From assembly GCF_019670005.1 (NCBI RefSeq), contig NZ_AP019783.1, positions 1,942,501 to 2,006,500 on the forward strand: 64,000 bases of DNA, read 5' to 3'. This DNA is from Methylomagnum ishizawai. Its GTDB lineage: Bacteria; Pseudomonadota; Gammaproteobacteria; Methylococcales; Methylococcaceae. The notes under the pieces were generated by a model, which did not search any database, was not told where the DNA came from, and was given only the letters and a program-made list of their open reading frames with translations. Of the stretch, positions 17,903-26,787 are shown piece after piece. The first letter of the stretch is position 1, and every line of letters starts with the position of its first letter. The position numbers and the translations under genes are program-made.

Positions 17903-19798
17903 TCACATGCACATGGCGGCCATGCTGGAGGTTTCCGCCGCCCAGGCGGTGCCGTCCGGGCAGGTGGGACCCTTGGCGGCGCAATTGGCCGGGGCTCCGG
18001 CCAGGGCGAGCGTGGTGGATTCGCCATTGGCTTGGGCGAGCAGGGCGCAGGGGACATTGCTGGCCTCGACGCTGCCGGTGTATTGCCAGGTGCCGCCGTC
18101 CACGGTGATGGGGATGCCGGTCAGTCGGGTGCCATCGGGGAAGCCGAGGGTGATCGCCTGGCCGGTGGGGCCGGTGCCGCTCACGGTGTACTGTTCCTTG
18201 GCGGCGTTCCATTGCGCCGCCGTGATGGCGAGCGATTGGGAAGCGCCGGCGGCCTGGACGGCGAAGGTGAGGCTCAGCGGCTGGGACTGGGTTGGCTTGC
18301 CGTCGATCTTGGTTTTGGCGGTGAAGCTCGCGGTGTAGCTACGGCCTGTTTGTTTGGCCTTGGGCTTCCATTTGAGGGTGGCGACCCACTGGCCGTTCTT
18401 TTTGTGGACCGGGCCGAGCGTGGCGCCCGGCGGCACTCCTTTGGCCTTGAGGGTGGGCTTTTTGCCGGAGGTGCTGATCGGTAGGTCCAGCATCAGCCGT
18501 TGGCCGACGGTGGCGTTTTGTTGGGTGGCGACGCCGGGGGCGACCAGCGGGTCGCCCGCCGTGATGGTGAAGCTGCGGGCGGCGCTGGCGGTCCCGTCGC
18601 TGACCTGGAGGGTGAAGGTGTCGGTGCCTTGGTAGCCGCTGTCGGCGGTATAGGTCAGGCTGCATTTATCGGTATTGGATAAGGAGTCTAAGGGGTCGAT
18701 GCTGGCCACGGTGATGAGTGGGCTACAGTAAGGGGTGATATCGGTCTTGCCGGATTGGGCGGTGGCGTTGCTGAAGCCCAGGCTGCCATGGGCCGGGGCC
18801 GTGACGGGGGTCCAGGTGAGGGTTTGGCCGCTGTCGGTGTCGCTGACGTGCAGGTTGGCGGCGAGGTCCACCGTGGTACCGGACAGGACCGTGAGCGCGG
18901 TGGTGCCGCCGACGAAGGCCGGCGGCGTATTGACGGCGATGGGCGTGGCCGAGGCGCTGAAGGTCAGGGTGGCGCTGAGCGAAGGGGTGCGGCAGGCGTT
19001 GTTGGTGGCGTTGTCGTTGCAGGCCGCGCCGCCCGCCGCGATGGTGTAGTCGCCCGCCGGGAGGAACTGGTTGCTCAGGGTCTCGAAACCGCCGTGGTTG
19101 TCGTTGCGGTGGGTGAGGTATTGGACCGCGCTCCACCAATCGCCGTCGGTGCGGCCTTGGCTCCAGCCGTCCAGGGCGTTGAATTGGCCTTGGTAGAACT
19201 GGAAGTTGTTGCTGGCCGATTGTGGCGAGACCGTGTCGCGGAATGGCGAAACGATGCCCTGGACATCGGCGACCGTACCGGTGTCCTTGTCGTTCTGGAT
19301 GGGCGCGAACGCGGCGTCCAGGGGATTCAGCGGGTCGGACTCGGCGTCGTCGTGGCCGTAGTAGACCAGCAAGCCCCGATACAGCGTGAACGCCGGGTCC
19401 AGGCCGTCACTGCCCTGGGTCCAGGTGATGTGGACATAGGCCGGCTGGTCCAGGTGGAAGTTGAAGAACTGCACCGCGTGGCTGTCGCCCAGGCTGGGGT
19501 TGGTGCCGGCGATCCAGGAGAAGCGTTTCACGCCGTCCACCGTGACCGAGACCGTCCGGGGGGTGTCGGCGGTGGCTTCGGTGATTTGCCAAGTCCCGCC
19601 GCCTTCGACCTTTTCGTCGTGGGCCGTGTCCAGTGTGGGCAGGGCGGTGCTGCTATCGCCCGGCGTCCGGTCGGAGCGGTCCTTGATCTGGTAGCCCTTG
19701 TTCAAATCGTAGTATTCAAGGTGCGCCGACGCCATTCCCGTCCAGCCGCACAGTCCCGCCAGGGCCAAGCCCGCGCCGATGATCTTGTTCTTTTTCAT
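17903..19798 (-). CDS. secreted His-starting protein with cadherin-like repeat and 4-Cys tail
   Basis: A 631-residue exported protein. The signal peptide (MKKNKIIGAGLALAGLCGW...) ends in ASA, leaving HLEYYDLNKG. The shared N-terminal domain shows LGDSHAVQFFNFHLDQP, LDPAFTLYRGLLVYYGHDDAESDPLNP, GQFNALDGWSQ and LPAGDYTIAAGGAAC. One cadherin-like repeat follows (VSDTDSGQTLTWT, APAHGSL, GYQGTDTFTLQVSDGTA), related to the five repeats of the protein at 22717-25104. The last 190 residues are shared with the protein encoded at 19815-20954: PPGATLGP, LKWKPKAKQTGRSYTASFTA and a Cys-rich end with PCA and a terminal CM. It is the middle gene of the minus-strand operon, 16 bases after the previous gene. 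It may be a surface or secreted binding protein. Confidence 0.75.
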   Translation of the reverse strand: MKKNKIIGAGLALAGLCGWTGMASAHLEYYDLNKGYQIKDRSDRTPGDSSTALPTLDTAHDEKVEGGGTWQITEATADTPRTVSVTVDGVKRFSWIAGTNPSLGDSHAVQFFNFHLDQPAYVHITWTQGSDGLDPAFTLYRGLLVYYGHDDAESDPLNPLDAAFAPIQNDKDTGTVADVQGIVSPFRDTVSPQSASNNFQFYQGQFNALDGWSQGRTDGDWWSAVQYLTHRNDNHGGFETLSNQFLPAGDYTIAAGGAACNDNATNNACRTPSLSATLTFSASATPIAVNTPPAFVGGTTALTVLSGTTVDLAANLHVSDTDSGQTLTWTPVTAPAHGSLGFSNATAQSGKTDITPYCSPLITVASIDPLDSLSNTDKCSLTYTADSGYQGTDTFTLQVSDGTASAARSFTITAGDPLVAPGVATQQNATVGQRLMLDLPISTSGKKPTLKAKGVPPGATLGPVHKKNGQWVATLKWKPKAKQTGRSYTASFTAKTKIDGKPTQSQPLSLTFAVQAAGASQSLAITAAQWNAAKEQYTVSGTGPTGQAITLGFPDGTRLTGIPITVDGGTWQYTGSVEASNVPCALLAQANGESTTLALAGAPANCAAKGPTCPDGTAWAAETSSMAAMCM

Positions 19799-19814
19799 GG
19801 TTCGATTCCTCTGG

Positions 19815-20954
19815 TTACATGCATTGGGCGGGTGCGCCGCTGTCTTCCGGGTGCCACTGCGCGGGATCGGTACAGACCGGCGTGGCCACGCAGGCCGCGG
19901 GGGCCGGATCCACCGCGAGGGTGGCGGTTTGGTTGCCCGTCCGGGCCTGGACCGCGCAGGGGGCGTTGACCGCTTCGACTTGGAGGCTGTGGCTCCATAG
20001 CCCTTGACCGTCCACGCTGATCGGGACGTTGGTGAGCGCCGTGCCGCCGGGGCTGAAGCCCAGGCTGATGCTTTGGCCCTTCGGTCCCTTGCCGGCCACC
20101 GTCAGCTGGGAACTATCCGCGTTCCACCGGGCTTGCTGGAGGAGCAGGGTGGCGGCGGTGAAGGTGACGCCCAGGGTGCTTTGCAGGGCGGTGCTTCCAT
20201 CCTTGCCGATGGCGGTGAAGGTCGTGGAGTAGCTGTGGCCGGTGTGCTTGGCCTTGGGCTTCCATTTGAGGACGGCGGTCCACTGCTGGGTGTTGGGGGT
20301 TTTGCGGGTGGGTCCGAGGGTCGCGCCGGGCGGCAGGCGGCTGGCCTTGATCCGCACCTTGCTGCTGGGGGAACTCACCGTCAGCGGGAATTTCAGCCGC
20401 TTGCCGACCTCGGCGGTTTGTTGGGTCGGGATCGCGGTGGAGAAGACCGGGGTCGGGAGGTCGCCCAGCGATAGGGTGACTTGTTGCTTGGTGGTGCCGC
20501 CGAGGTAGGTGTTGCTGGCGACGAAGGTGATCGTGGTGCTGGGATAGCGGGCGGCGTCGCCCTCCACGGCGGTCCAGGTATAGCGGCCCAGCCCCTTGAG
20601 CGCGTTGAAAGCCAGGCTGGCACCGGGCGGGGTGTTCGCGGGCAGGGCTTGCAGGCTGAAATCGTGGTACAGCCCCTGGGTGTCCCTGGGGTCGTAGACC
20701 TTGATATCGAGGGTCACGGTTTCGCCTTCCTTGACGGCGACGATGCCTTTGACGGAGGAGCCGTCGGCCGCGGTGATCTCCACGGTGGGCGGGACCGGGT
20801 CGGGTTTGGTGGTGGCGGCGGTGACGCCGTCGATGAAGAGTTTGGGTTCGGCTCCGCCGATGCCTAGCACCAGCGCGGCCACCAGGGATTTGCCGAGCGG
20901 CCTGGAAACCGGGAAGCGGAGGACGGCCCGTGCTTGGAAAAAGGGTTCGCGCAT
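19815..20954 (-). CDS. exported Ig-like protein sharing the 4-Cys C-terminal domain
   Basis: A 379-residue protein with a weak signal sequence or membrane anchor near residues 22-36 (KSLVAALVLGIGGA). It lacks the His-starting N-terminal domain of its neighbours. Residues about 50-160 look Ig-like (PPTVEITAADGSSVKG, LDIKVYDPRDTQG). The C-terminal 220 residues match the downstream operon protein: PPGATLGPTRK, LKWKPKAKHTGHSYSTTFTA, four conserved cysteines (PCA, AACV, PVCT) and the same terminal CM. The N-terminal residue could lie further in, as no good ribosome-binding site precedes the ATG. It is the first gene of the three-gene minus operon, facing the divergent plus-strand pair. The shared tail suggests assembly with, or anchoring by, the same partner as its neighbour. 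Confidence 0.6.
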   Translation of the reverse strand: MREPFFQARAVLRFPVSRPLGKSLVAALVLGIGGAEPKLFIDGVTAATTKPDPVPPTVEITAADGSSVKGIVAVKEGETVTLDIKVYDPRDTQGLYHDFSLQALPANTPPGASLAFNALKGLGRYTWTAVEGDAARYPSTTITFVASNTYLGGTTKQQVTLSLGDLPTPVFSTAIPTQQTAEVGKRLKFPLTVSSPSSKVRIKASRLPPGATLGPTRKTPNTQQWTAVLKWKPKAKHTGHSYSTTFTAIGKDGSTALQSTLGVTFTAATLLLQQARWNADSSQLTVAGKGPKGQSISLGFSPGGTALTNVPISVDGQGLWSHSLQVEAVNAPCAVQARTGNQTATLAVDPAPAACVATPVCTDPAQWHPEDSGAPAQCM

Positions 20955-21467
20955 AGTCGGAGGTTCCGGTGGGGCTGTGGGGTGTTAAGTGCATGAATAA
21001 TCTAGCAAAATCCGCCATCTTGCGAAATTCGCCATATAGCGCATGTGCTGTGTTATTTGACGCATATCAATATTCCGATACGCCCTTGGGGAATTGCATA
21101 AGCTCCGGCTCGGTACCTGCCGGGAGTCCCGGAAGCGGGCGCGCCCGGGTCGGAAAGGGTTTGCGGAAACAAAGTGTTGAGTCTGCTTGCGGGGCGGGTG
21201 CCGGCAACGCATACCCCGGTCGCGGCTTATCTGGCATGTTAATTGTTAGGGCCTGTGAACTTTTCCCGGCTGGATCCGGCTTGGCGGTGCCGCCTGCCAC
21301 GACCGCCTAACGGTGGGACTGGGGGGATGAACGGCGGGTTGCGGATTCGGCGCGGGAGGAGGGGGAAAGACCGCGGCGCTCGACCTTAGCGGGGCGATGA
21401 GCGCCACGGGTATCGCCGTATCGTGCAACACAGAACCCACACAACACAGCGACTAGGTAAGTTTATT
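20955..21467. other. 513-base divergent control region between two secreted-protein operons
   Basis: This gap separates the start codons of the minus-strand and plus-strand secreted-protein groups and presumably drives both. It is AT-richer near 20990-21080 and contains an FNR/ANR-like dyad at 21057-21070. No small gene with a ribosome-binding site was recognised. Confidence 0.5.
21057..21070. promoter_or_regulatory. possible FNR/ANR-type binding site
   Basis: TTGACGCATATCAA matches the FNR/ANR consensus TTGAT-N4-ATCAA at nine of ten defined positions. It lies 102 bases upstream of the minus-strand start codon and about 400 bases upstream of the plus-strand one. If real, it would tie the secreted proteins to oxygen or redox state. 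A chance match cannot be excluded. Confidence 0.35.
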
Positions 21468-22613
21468 ATGAAAAACAACACGAATCTCTTCCGCGCCGCG
21501 AAAATCGCGGGTGCCATGACCGCCTTGTTCCTGGCTTCCGGCCAGGTTTCCGCCCATGTCAGCTATGGCCACGCGCTGTACGACGATTCCGGCACCAATC
21601 CGGGCGGCAATGGCGGTACCGTCGCCGAGGAAACCGTCATGCATGTGGCCACCGGTAACAAGGGCACCGCTTCCTGCCAGGGCGCGGGTTGCGCCAGCGT
21701 GGTGACCAGCGTCACCGCCAGCGGCAACGCCGGCTGGCTGGAAGCCCAAAACCCGAACCTCTGGGCCAATAGCCACGACAGCCGTTTCATGTGGTTCTAT
21801 ATCTCCAAGCCGACCGTCATCCAGTTCAGCATCACCGGCAACGCCAACGCCGATTACACCAGCACGATGCCGGGCAGCACCCTGGGCACCGTGGCCATCG
21901 ATACTTTGAACCCGGCCTACAACCTGTTCTATGGCGCGGTGCCGCATCTTTCCCATGACGGCGCCTATGGCTCGTTCAACACCGGCTTCGCCCAATGGTC
22001 TTCCTGGGCCCAGGCGGCTTTGCCGGCCGGCCAGAAGACCTATCTCACCGGCCCGAACAAGAACATCCGCTTCATCGGCACGGGGGCTACCACTTCCGAA
22101 GGCAACGCGATCTATAACCGCCCCTATACGACCGATGCCGGTTCCTTGAACCTGCCCAGCCAGGCCATCGCGGCCGGCACCACCCAGCACATGGGCACCT
22201 ATGGCGGATTCAAGACGCCGGGCACCTGCCCGAGCGGCGCGGGCGGTTTCTGGATGGCCAACAGCGTCACCCAGGTGACCTACGGCGATGGTTCCCCGCT
22301 GACCGACCACAGCGCTTGCCTGGAATTCGTGCGCGGTGCGTCCTCGTCCACCAACGTCCTGAATTCCAACAAGATCCTGCTGACCAAGCCGGGCGTCTAC
22401 ACCTTGATCGTGGGCGGCGCCAACCGGGCCGACTACAACCAATTGGTAGCCGACGCCAAGCTGACCGGCATGGGGCCGGAAGGCTGCGCGACCGACGCCA
22501 GCGGCAATTGCCTCAATGGCAGCGCCGCCACCGCCACCGATTGGGATCGCTACAAGAACATGGACCGCAGGGCGCGTAGCTTCACCATCCAGTTCAGCGG
22601 CACCCCCAAGTAA
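21468..22613 (+). CDS. secreted His-starting protein, single-domain member
   Basis: A 381-residue exported protein consisting almost entirely of the family domain. The signal peptide (MKNNTNLFRAAKIAGAM...) ends VSA and leaves HVSYGHALYDD. It keeps the shared landmarks: NSHDSRFMWFYISKP, LNPAYNLFYGAVPHLSHDGAYGS and, near the end, KPGVYTLIVGGANRADYNQL. Four or more cysteines (SCQGAGC, GTCPSGAG, DHSACLEF, EGCATDASGNC) may form disulfides. The ATG at 21468 gives the proper signal peptide; AGGTAA lies just upstream. It is the first gene of the plus-strand pair, 103 bases before the cadherin-repeat protein, facing the minus-strand operon. It is the minimal form of the family and the best one for structural work. 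Function is unknown. Confidence 0.75.
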   Translation: MKNNTNLFRAAKIAGAMTALFLASGQVSAHVSYGHALYDDSGTNPGGNGGTVAEETVMHVATGNKGTASCQGAGCASVVTSVTASGNAGWLEAQNPNLWANSHDSRFMWFYISKPTVIQFSITGNANADYTSTMPGSTLGTVAIDTLNPAYNLFYGAVPHLSHDGAYGSFNTGFAQWSSWAQAALPAGQKTYLTGPNKNIRFIGTGATTSEGNAIYNRPYTTDAGSLNLPSQAIAAGTTQHMGTYGGFKTPGTCPSGAGGFWMANSVTQVTYGDGSPLTDHSACLEFVRGASSSTNVLNSNKILLTKPGVYTLIVGGANRADYNQLVADAKLTGMGPEGCATDASGNCLNGSAATATDWDRYKNMDRRARSFTIQFSGTPK

Positions 22614-22716
22614 GCCCGGTTCGCGGCGGGTTCCGAACCGCCCGGCCAGTGCTGGACATGATCGCCGTGGCGTCCGCGCCGCGGCGATTGCTTATCATCG
22701 ACAGGGAGTGCCCGTC

Positions 22717-25104
22717 ATGAAACAACCCCTATTCCCACGCGCCCGGCTTGCCGTCTGGGTGGCCGCGTTGTGCTGCCTGGGCGGGACCGCCTCGGCCCAT
22801 GTCGCCAACAACGATATCACCACCACCGGCTCGGCGGACAACGGCAATTTCCACCGTTATGGCTGGATCGATGGCACCAACGCCACGCTGGGCGATAGCC
22901 ATCACATCGCCGAGGGCAACTTCTTCACCTTCCATTTGAACGTGCCTTCGTTCGTGGATATCGGCTTCGCCGAGATTTCCGGGAATGGCGGCACGGTGAC
23001 TACCAGTGGTGGCCTGGACCCGGCGTTTTCCCTGTACTCGGGTTTGCTGCCGCAGCTGGCGCATGACGACACGCCCTACGATCCCATGTTCGGCAACACG
23101 GTCGATCTGGCACCGGCGGGCCATGTCTATCTGCCGCATGACGGCTATCGGGATACGATCGATTTCTCGGCCACGGGCGGGAAGCCCTATACCGGCCAGT
23201 TCGACGCGCTGGGCGATTGGAGCATGGCCAACGAGGATGCCATACCGGGCGACCCTGGCAGCGTCGATGGCAATTGGGCCAAGATCAAATACCTGACCCA
23301 TGTCAACGCCAACGTCACCACGCTCGGAGCCAATCTGATGCCGAGCGGGGCGGTGAACGATGCCCCCGAATCCCTGACCCATTACCCCTTGCCCGCGGGC
23401 GACTACACCATCGCCGCCGGCGGGGCCGCCTGCGACAGCCCAAGCATCGCGGCCTGCACCAATCCCAGCCTGTGGGGCCGGGTGACGTTCAGCGCCACCG
23501 CCAATATCACGCCCAGCTTCACCGGGGGCGCGACCAGCCTGACGATCCCGGTCAATATCGCCGGGGCCAACCTCAAGCCCAACCTGCGGGTCAGCGACAC
23601 CGACACCGGCCAGACCGAGACCTGGACCCAGGCCACCGCCCCGGCCCATGGCAAGTTGAGCTTTTCCGGGGCCACGGCGGCTTCGGGCGGTACCGGCATC
23701 ACCGCTGGCGGCACGATCACCTATAAGCCCACGGCCAATTATTCCGGCGCGGATAGCTTCGCCGTGCGGGTGGGCGACGGCCTGTCCAGTTCGGTGCGTA
23801 CCTTCGCCGTCACCGTCAAGCCCAACACCGTGCCCAGCTATAACAGCGCGGTCACGGCGCTCAAACTGGCGCAGAACTATGGTTCCAACCTCAGGGCGCT
23901 GCTGACGGTCAGCGATATCGATACCGGCCAGACCGAAACCTGGAGCCAGAAAACCGCGCCCCAGCACGGCACCCTCAAATTCACCAACACCACCGCCGAT
24001 TCCGGCTCCACCGCCATCAACTTCGGGGGGACGGTGGTTTACCAGCCCGCCGCCAATTACACCGGCGCGGATAGCTTCGCCATCCAGGTCGGCGACGGCA
24101 TGGCGACCACGGTGCGGAATTTCACCGTGACGGTGGGGGCGAATACCGCGCCCGCGTTCACCGGCACCACCACCGCGCTGACCCTGGCCCAGAACGTGGC
24201 TTCCAACCTGCGGCCCTATCTCACGGTCGGCGACACCGACAATGCCCAGACCGAAACCTGGAGCCAGCAGACCGCCCCGGCCCATGGCAAGCTGACCTTC
24301 AGCAACGCCACGGCGTGGTCCGGTTCCGCCAACATCACCTCCAGCGGCACCATCGCCTATACCCCGACCACGGGTTATAGCGGACCCGATAGTTTCGCGG
24401 TCAAGGTGAGCGATGGCGTCGCCACCGCCGTCCGCACCCTCACGGTGACGGTGCAGCCCAATACCGTGCCCAGCTTCGTGGGCACCACCACCGCCCTCAA
24501 GATCGTCCAGAACAGCGCGGCGGTGAATATCAAGCCGGTCCTGAACGTCAGCGACACCAACCACGGCCAGACCCTGACCTGGAAACAGGCGGTCGCGCCC
24601 GCCCATGGCGGCTTGGTGTTCACCAACGCCACGGCCACCAGCGGTGGCACCAATATCGGCCCCGGCGGCGCCATCACCTACCAGCCCACGGCGGGTTATA
24701 GCGGCGCGGATAGCTTCACCGTGCAGGTCGGCGACGGCGTCGTCAGCGCCAACCGCCAGTTCAGCGTGACCGTCGGCCCGAACGCGGTCCCCAGCTTCGC
24801 GACCCCGACCAACACCTTGAACGTGGCGAAGAACGGCGCGGCGGTGAATCTGAAGCCGAGATTGTCGGTCGGCGATATCGACCTGGGCCAGACCGAAACC
24901 TGGAGCGTAGCCACCGCGCCCGCCAACGGAACCCTGGTCGTCACCGGGGCCACGGCGGCTTCCGGTTCCACCAGCATCACGCCGGGCGGCACCTTCACCT
25001 ACCAGCCCAAGGCCAACTGGACCGGCTCGGAAACCTTCAAGATCAAAGTCACCGATAGCCTCGGGGGCACCGCGACCAGCAGTTTCACCATGAACGTGAA
25101 ATAA
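22717..25104 (+). CDS. secreted His-starting protein with five cadherin-like repeats
   Basis: A 795-residue exported protein. The signal peptide (MKQPLFPRARLAVWVAALCC...) ends ASA, leaving HVANNDITTTG. The family domain spans about residues 28-262: LGDSHHIAEGNFFTFHLNVP, LDPAFSLYSGLLPQLAHDD, GQFDALGDWSMAN, YLTHVNAN, LPAGDYTIAAGGAAC. From about residue 264 to the end there are five tandem repeats of roughly 106 residues, each with NTVPSF-like starts, SDTDTGQTETW, APAHGKL, a GG(T/A)ITYxP turn and GADSFAVxVGDG. Such repeats resemble bacterial cadherin-like (tandem-95) modules that bind calcium and form extended stalks. AGGGAG precedes the ATG. A rho-independent terminator follows 78 bases downstream. 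It is likely a surface adhesin or scaffold whose head is the His-starting domain. Confidence 0.8.
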   Translation: MKQPLFPRARLAVWVAALCCLGGTASAHVANNDITTTGSADNGNFHRYGWIDGTNATLGDSHHIAEGNFFTFHLNVPSFVDIGFAEISGNGGTVTTSGGLDPAFSLYSGLLPQLAHDDTPYDPMFGNTVDLAPAGHVYLPHDGYRDTIDFSATGGKPYTGQFDALGDWSMANEDAIPGDPGSVDGNWAKIKYLTHVNANVTTLGANLMPSGAVNDAPESLTHYPLPAGDYTIAAGGAACDSPSIAACTNPSLWGRVTFSATANITPSFTGGATSLTIPVNIAGANLKPNLRVSDTDTGQTETWTQATAPAHGKLSFSGATAASGGTGITAGGTITYKPTANYSGADSFAVRVGDGLSSSVRTFAVTVKPNTVPSYNSAVTALKLAQNYGSNLRALLTVSDIDTGQTETWSQKTAPQHGTLKFTNTTADSGSTAINFGGTVVYQPAANYTGADSFAIQVGDGMATTVRNFTVTVGANTAPAFTGTTTALTLAQNVASNLRPYLTVGDTDNAQTETWSQQTAPAHGKLTFSNATAWSGSANITSSGTIAYTPTTGYSGPDSFAVKVSDGVATAVRTLTVTVQPNTVPSFVGTTTALKIVQNSAAVNIKPVLNVSDTNHGQTLTWKQAVAPAHGGLVFTNATATSGGTNIGPGGAITYQPTAGYSGADSFTVQVGDGVVSANRQFSVTVGPNAVPSFATPTNTLNVAKNGAAVNLKPRLSVGDIDLGQTETWSVATAPANGTLVVTGATAASGSTSITPGGTFTYQPKANWTGSETFKIKVTDSLGGTATSSFTMNVK
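23506..25101 (+). repeat. five tandem ~106-residue coding repeats
   Basis: The 3' two-thirds of the gene consists of five consecutive related units of about 318 bases encoding cadherin-like domains. Repeated phrases such as CAGACCGAAACCTGGAG and GCGGATAGCTTC recur at the same position in several units, so copy number could change by recombination. Confidence 0.8.
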
Positions 25105-25182
25105 GCCGGGACGGGGTCGGCAGCCAGTACCGGCCCCGGCGGACGGCTTCCCTCCCCCCTAAGCGATTCGATTTTCCTGCAT

Positions 25183-25222
25183 CCCCCAGGTCCGGCGCGA
25201 ACAGCGGGCCTGGGGGTTTTTT
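25183..25222 (+). terminator. rho-independent terminator
   Basis: An 8-bp perfect outer stem (CCCCCAGG at 25183-25190, CCTGGGGG at 25209-25216) with a GC-rich interior is followed directly by six T residues at 25217-25222. It ends the plus-strand secreted-protein transcript just before the next gene. Confidence 0.9.
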
Positions 25223-25245
25223 ATGATTTTTCGCGCGAGTCCCGC

Positions 25246-26787
25246 ATGAACAAGCCCTCCACCCCCGGCGGCACCTGGCCGCTCTACCTGACCGTCACCC
25301 TCAGCGGGGCGGCGGTGATGATCCTGGAATTGCTCGGCACCCGCATCATCGGGCCGTTCTACGGGGTCAGCCTGTATGTCTGGTCCGCGCTGATCGCCGT
25401 GACCCTCGTCGCCCTGGCCCTGGGCTATTACCTGGGCGGGCATATCGCCGACCGCCATCCGGGTTTCCGGTTGGAGCATGTGTTGTTGTCGGGGGCGCTG
25501 GCCACGGTGGCGATCCCCTATGCCGACGGCCCGGTGCTGGCCTTCACCGATCCCCTGGGCATCCGGGTCGGGGCGTTCGCCAGCGCCTCGCTGCTGTTCA
25601 TGCCGTCCCTGACCTTGCTGGCGATGGTCGGGCCTTACGCCATCAAGCGGGCCACCCGCGACCTGGACGGCATCGGCGTGGCGGTGGGTTCGGTGTATGC
25701 CGTCAGCACCTTGGGCAGCGTGGCGGGAACCTTGTTGCTGGGGTTCTACCTGCTGCCGCGTTTCGGCACCCGCGCCATCCTGTTCAGCCTGGGGATGGCC
25801 TTGGTGGCCTGGGCCTTGCTCTTGGCCTGGACCGGCCGGCGCGAGCGGGCCGCCGCCGGGGCGTCCTGGTGGGTGTGGCTGGTCGGGCTGGCGGTGGGTT
25901 TGCTATCGGTGGCGGGTTATGCCCAGCCCTTGCGGCAGACGCCGGGCTTCGGCCTGTTGCACGAGGCCGAGAGCATCTACGGCTGGGTGCGGGTGGTGGA
26001 GGACGAGAAGAACGGCTATCGCCTATTGCTGTCCGATTCCTCGGTGCTGAGCGCGGTCGAGACCAAGACGGGCCGGAGCCTCCTGAACTACCAGACCTTT
26101 TTCCGCTGGATTCCCTTGTTCCGGCCCGAGGCCCGCCACGCGCTGTTGATCGGGCTGGGCGGGGGCCATGTCGCCCGCGATTTGAACACGGCGGGCATCG
26201 AAACCGACACCATCGAGATCGACCCGGAAGTCGCCCAGGCGGCGCGGGATTATTTCGGATTCCAGCCGCTGGGGAAGTTCATCGTCGGCGATGCCCGCTT
26301 CGAGATCAAGCGGCTGGGCGGGCAGCGCTACGACTTCATCATGCACGATTGCTTCACCGGCGGTTCCGAGCCCACCCATCTGCTGAGCCGGGAAATGCTG
26401 GGCGAGTTGCGCGGATTATTGGGCGAAGGCGGCGTGCTGGCGGTGAACTATGTCGGTTTCCGCAGCGGCGAGGGTTCGGAGGCGGTGGCTTCGGTTTACC
26501 GCACGCTCAAGACCTTGTTCCCGCAACTCCGGGTTTTCACCACCGAGAAAGAGGATTTCACCGATTTCATCTTCCTGGCTTCCGACCGGCCTTTGGAGGT
26601 CGATGCCCACAGCCAGGACCGGCGCGTCCAGGTGTTGCTGGAACATGAATACCCTGTGCCGGAAAACCCCCCAGGCATCGTCATCACCGACGACTACAAC
26701 CCCATGGAAAGCTTGCAGGTCCGCAAGGCCGAGACCTACCGTAAGGTGTTCATGGAGCGGATCGCCTACGATTTGTTGCTGCGCTGA
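25246..26787 (+). CDS. membrane-fused spermidine synthase-like methyltransferase-fold protein
   Basis: A 513-residue inner-membrane protein with about seven transmembrane segments (residues about 12-220) fused to a spermidine-synthase-like domain. Its N-terminus, ELLGTRIIGPFYG, resembles the widespread fused transporter/spermidine synthase group. The cytosolic half has the Rossmann nucleotide motif LIGLGGGHVARDL, then TIEIDPEVAQAARDYF (the acidic ribose-binding residue) and FIMHDCFTGG. True spermidine synthases have a catalytic Asp in a D-x-x-D pattern; MHDCFTGGSEP is somewhat different, so polyamine synthesis is not certain. It starts 23 bases after a terminator, implying its own promoter downstream of it or read-through. 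No other polyamine gene is nearby. Confidence 0.8.
   Translation: MNKPSTPGGTWPLYLTVTLSGAAVMILELLGTRIIGPFYGVSLYVWSALIAVTLVALALGYYLGGHIADRHPGFRLEHVLLSGALATVAIPYADGPVLAFTDPLGIRVGAFASASLLFMPSLTLLAMVGPYAIKRATRDLDGIGVAVGSVYAVSTLGSVAGTLLLGFYLLPRFGTRAILFSLGMALVAWALLLAWTGRRERAAAGASWWVWLVGLAVGLLSVAGYAQPLRQTPGFGLLHEAESIYGWVRVVEDEKNGYRLLLSDSSVLSAVETKTGRSLLNYQTFFRWIPLFRPEARHALLIGLGGGHVARDLNTAGIETDTIEIDPEVAQAARDYFGFQPLGKFIVGDARFEIKRLGGQRYDFIMHDCFTGGSEPTHLLSREMLGELRGLLGEGGVLAVNYVGFRSGEGSEAVASVYRTLKTLFPQLRVFTTEKEDFTDFIFLASDRPLEVDAHSQDRRVQVLLEHEYPVPENPPGIVITDDYNPMESLQVRKAETYRKVFMERIAYDLLLR

Noticed and set aside
23506-25101. A CRISPR-like or minisatellite array
   Set aside because: The repeats are about 318 bases, in frame, diverged, and encode protein domains.
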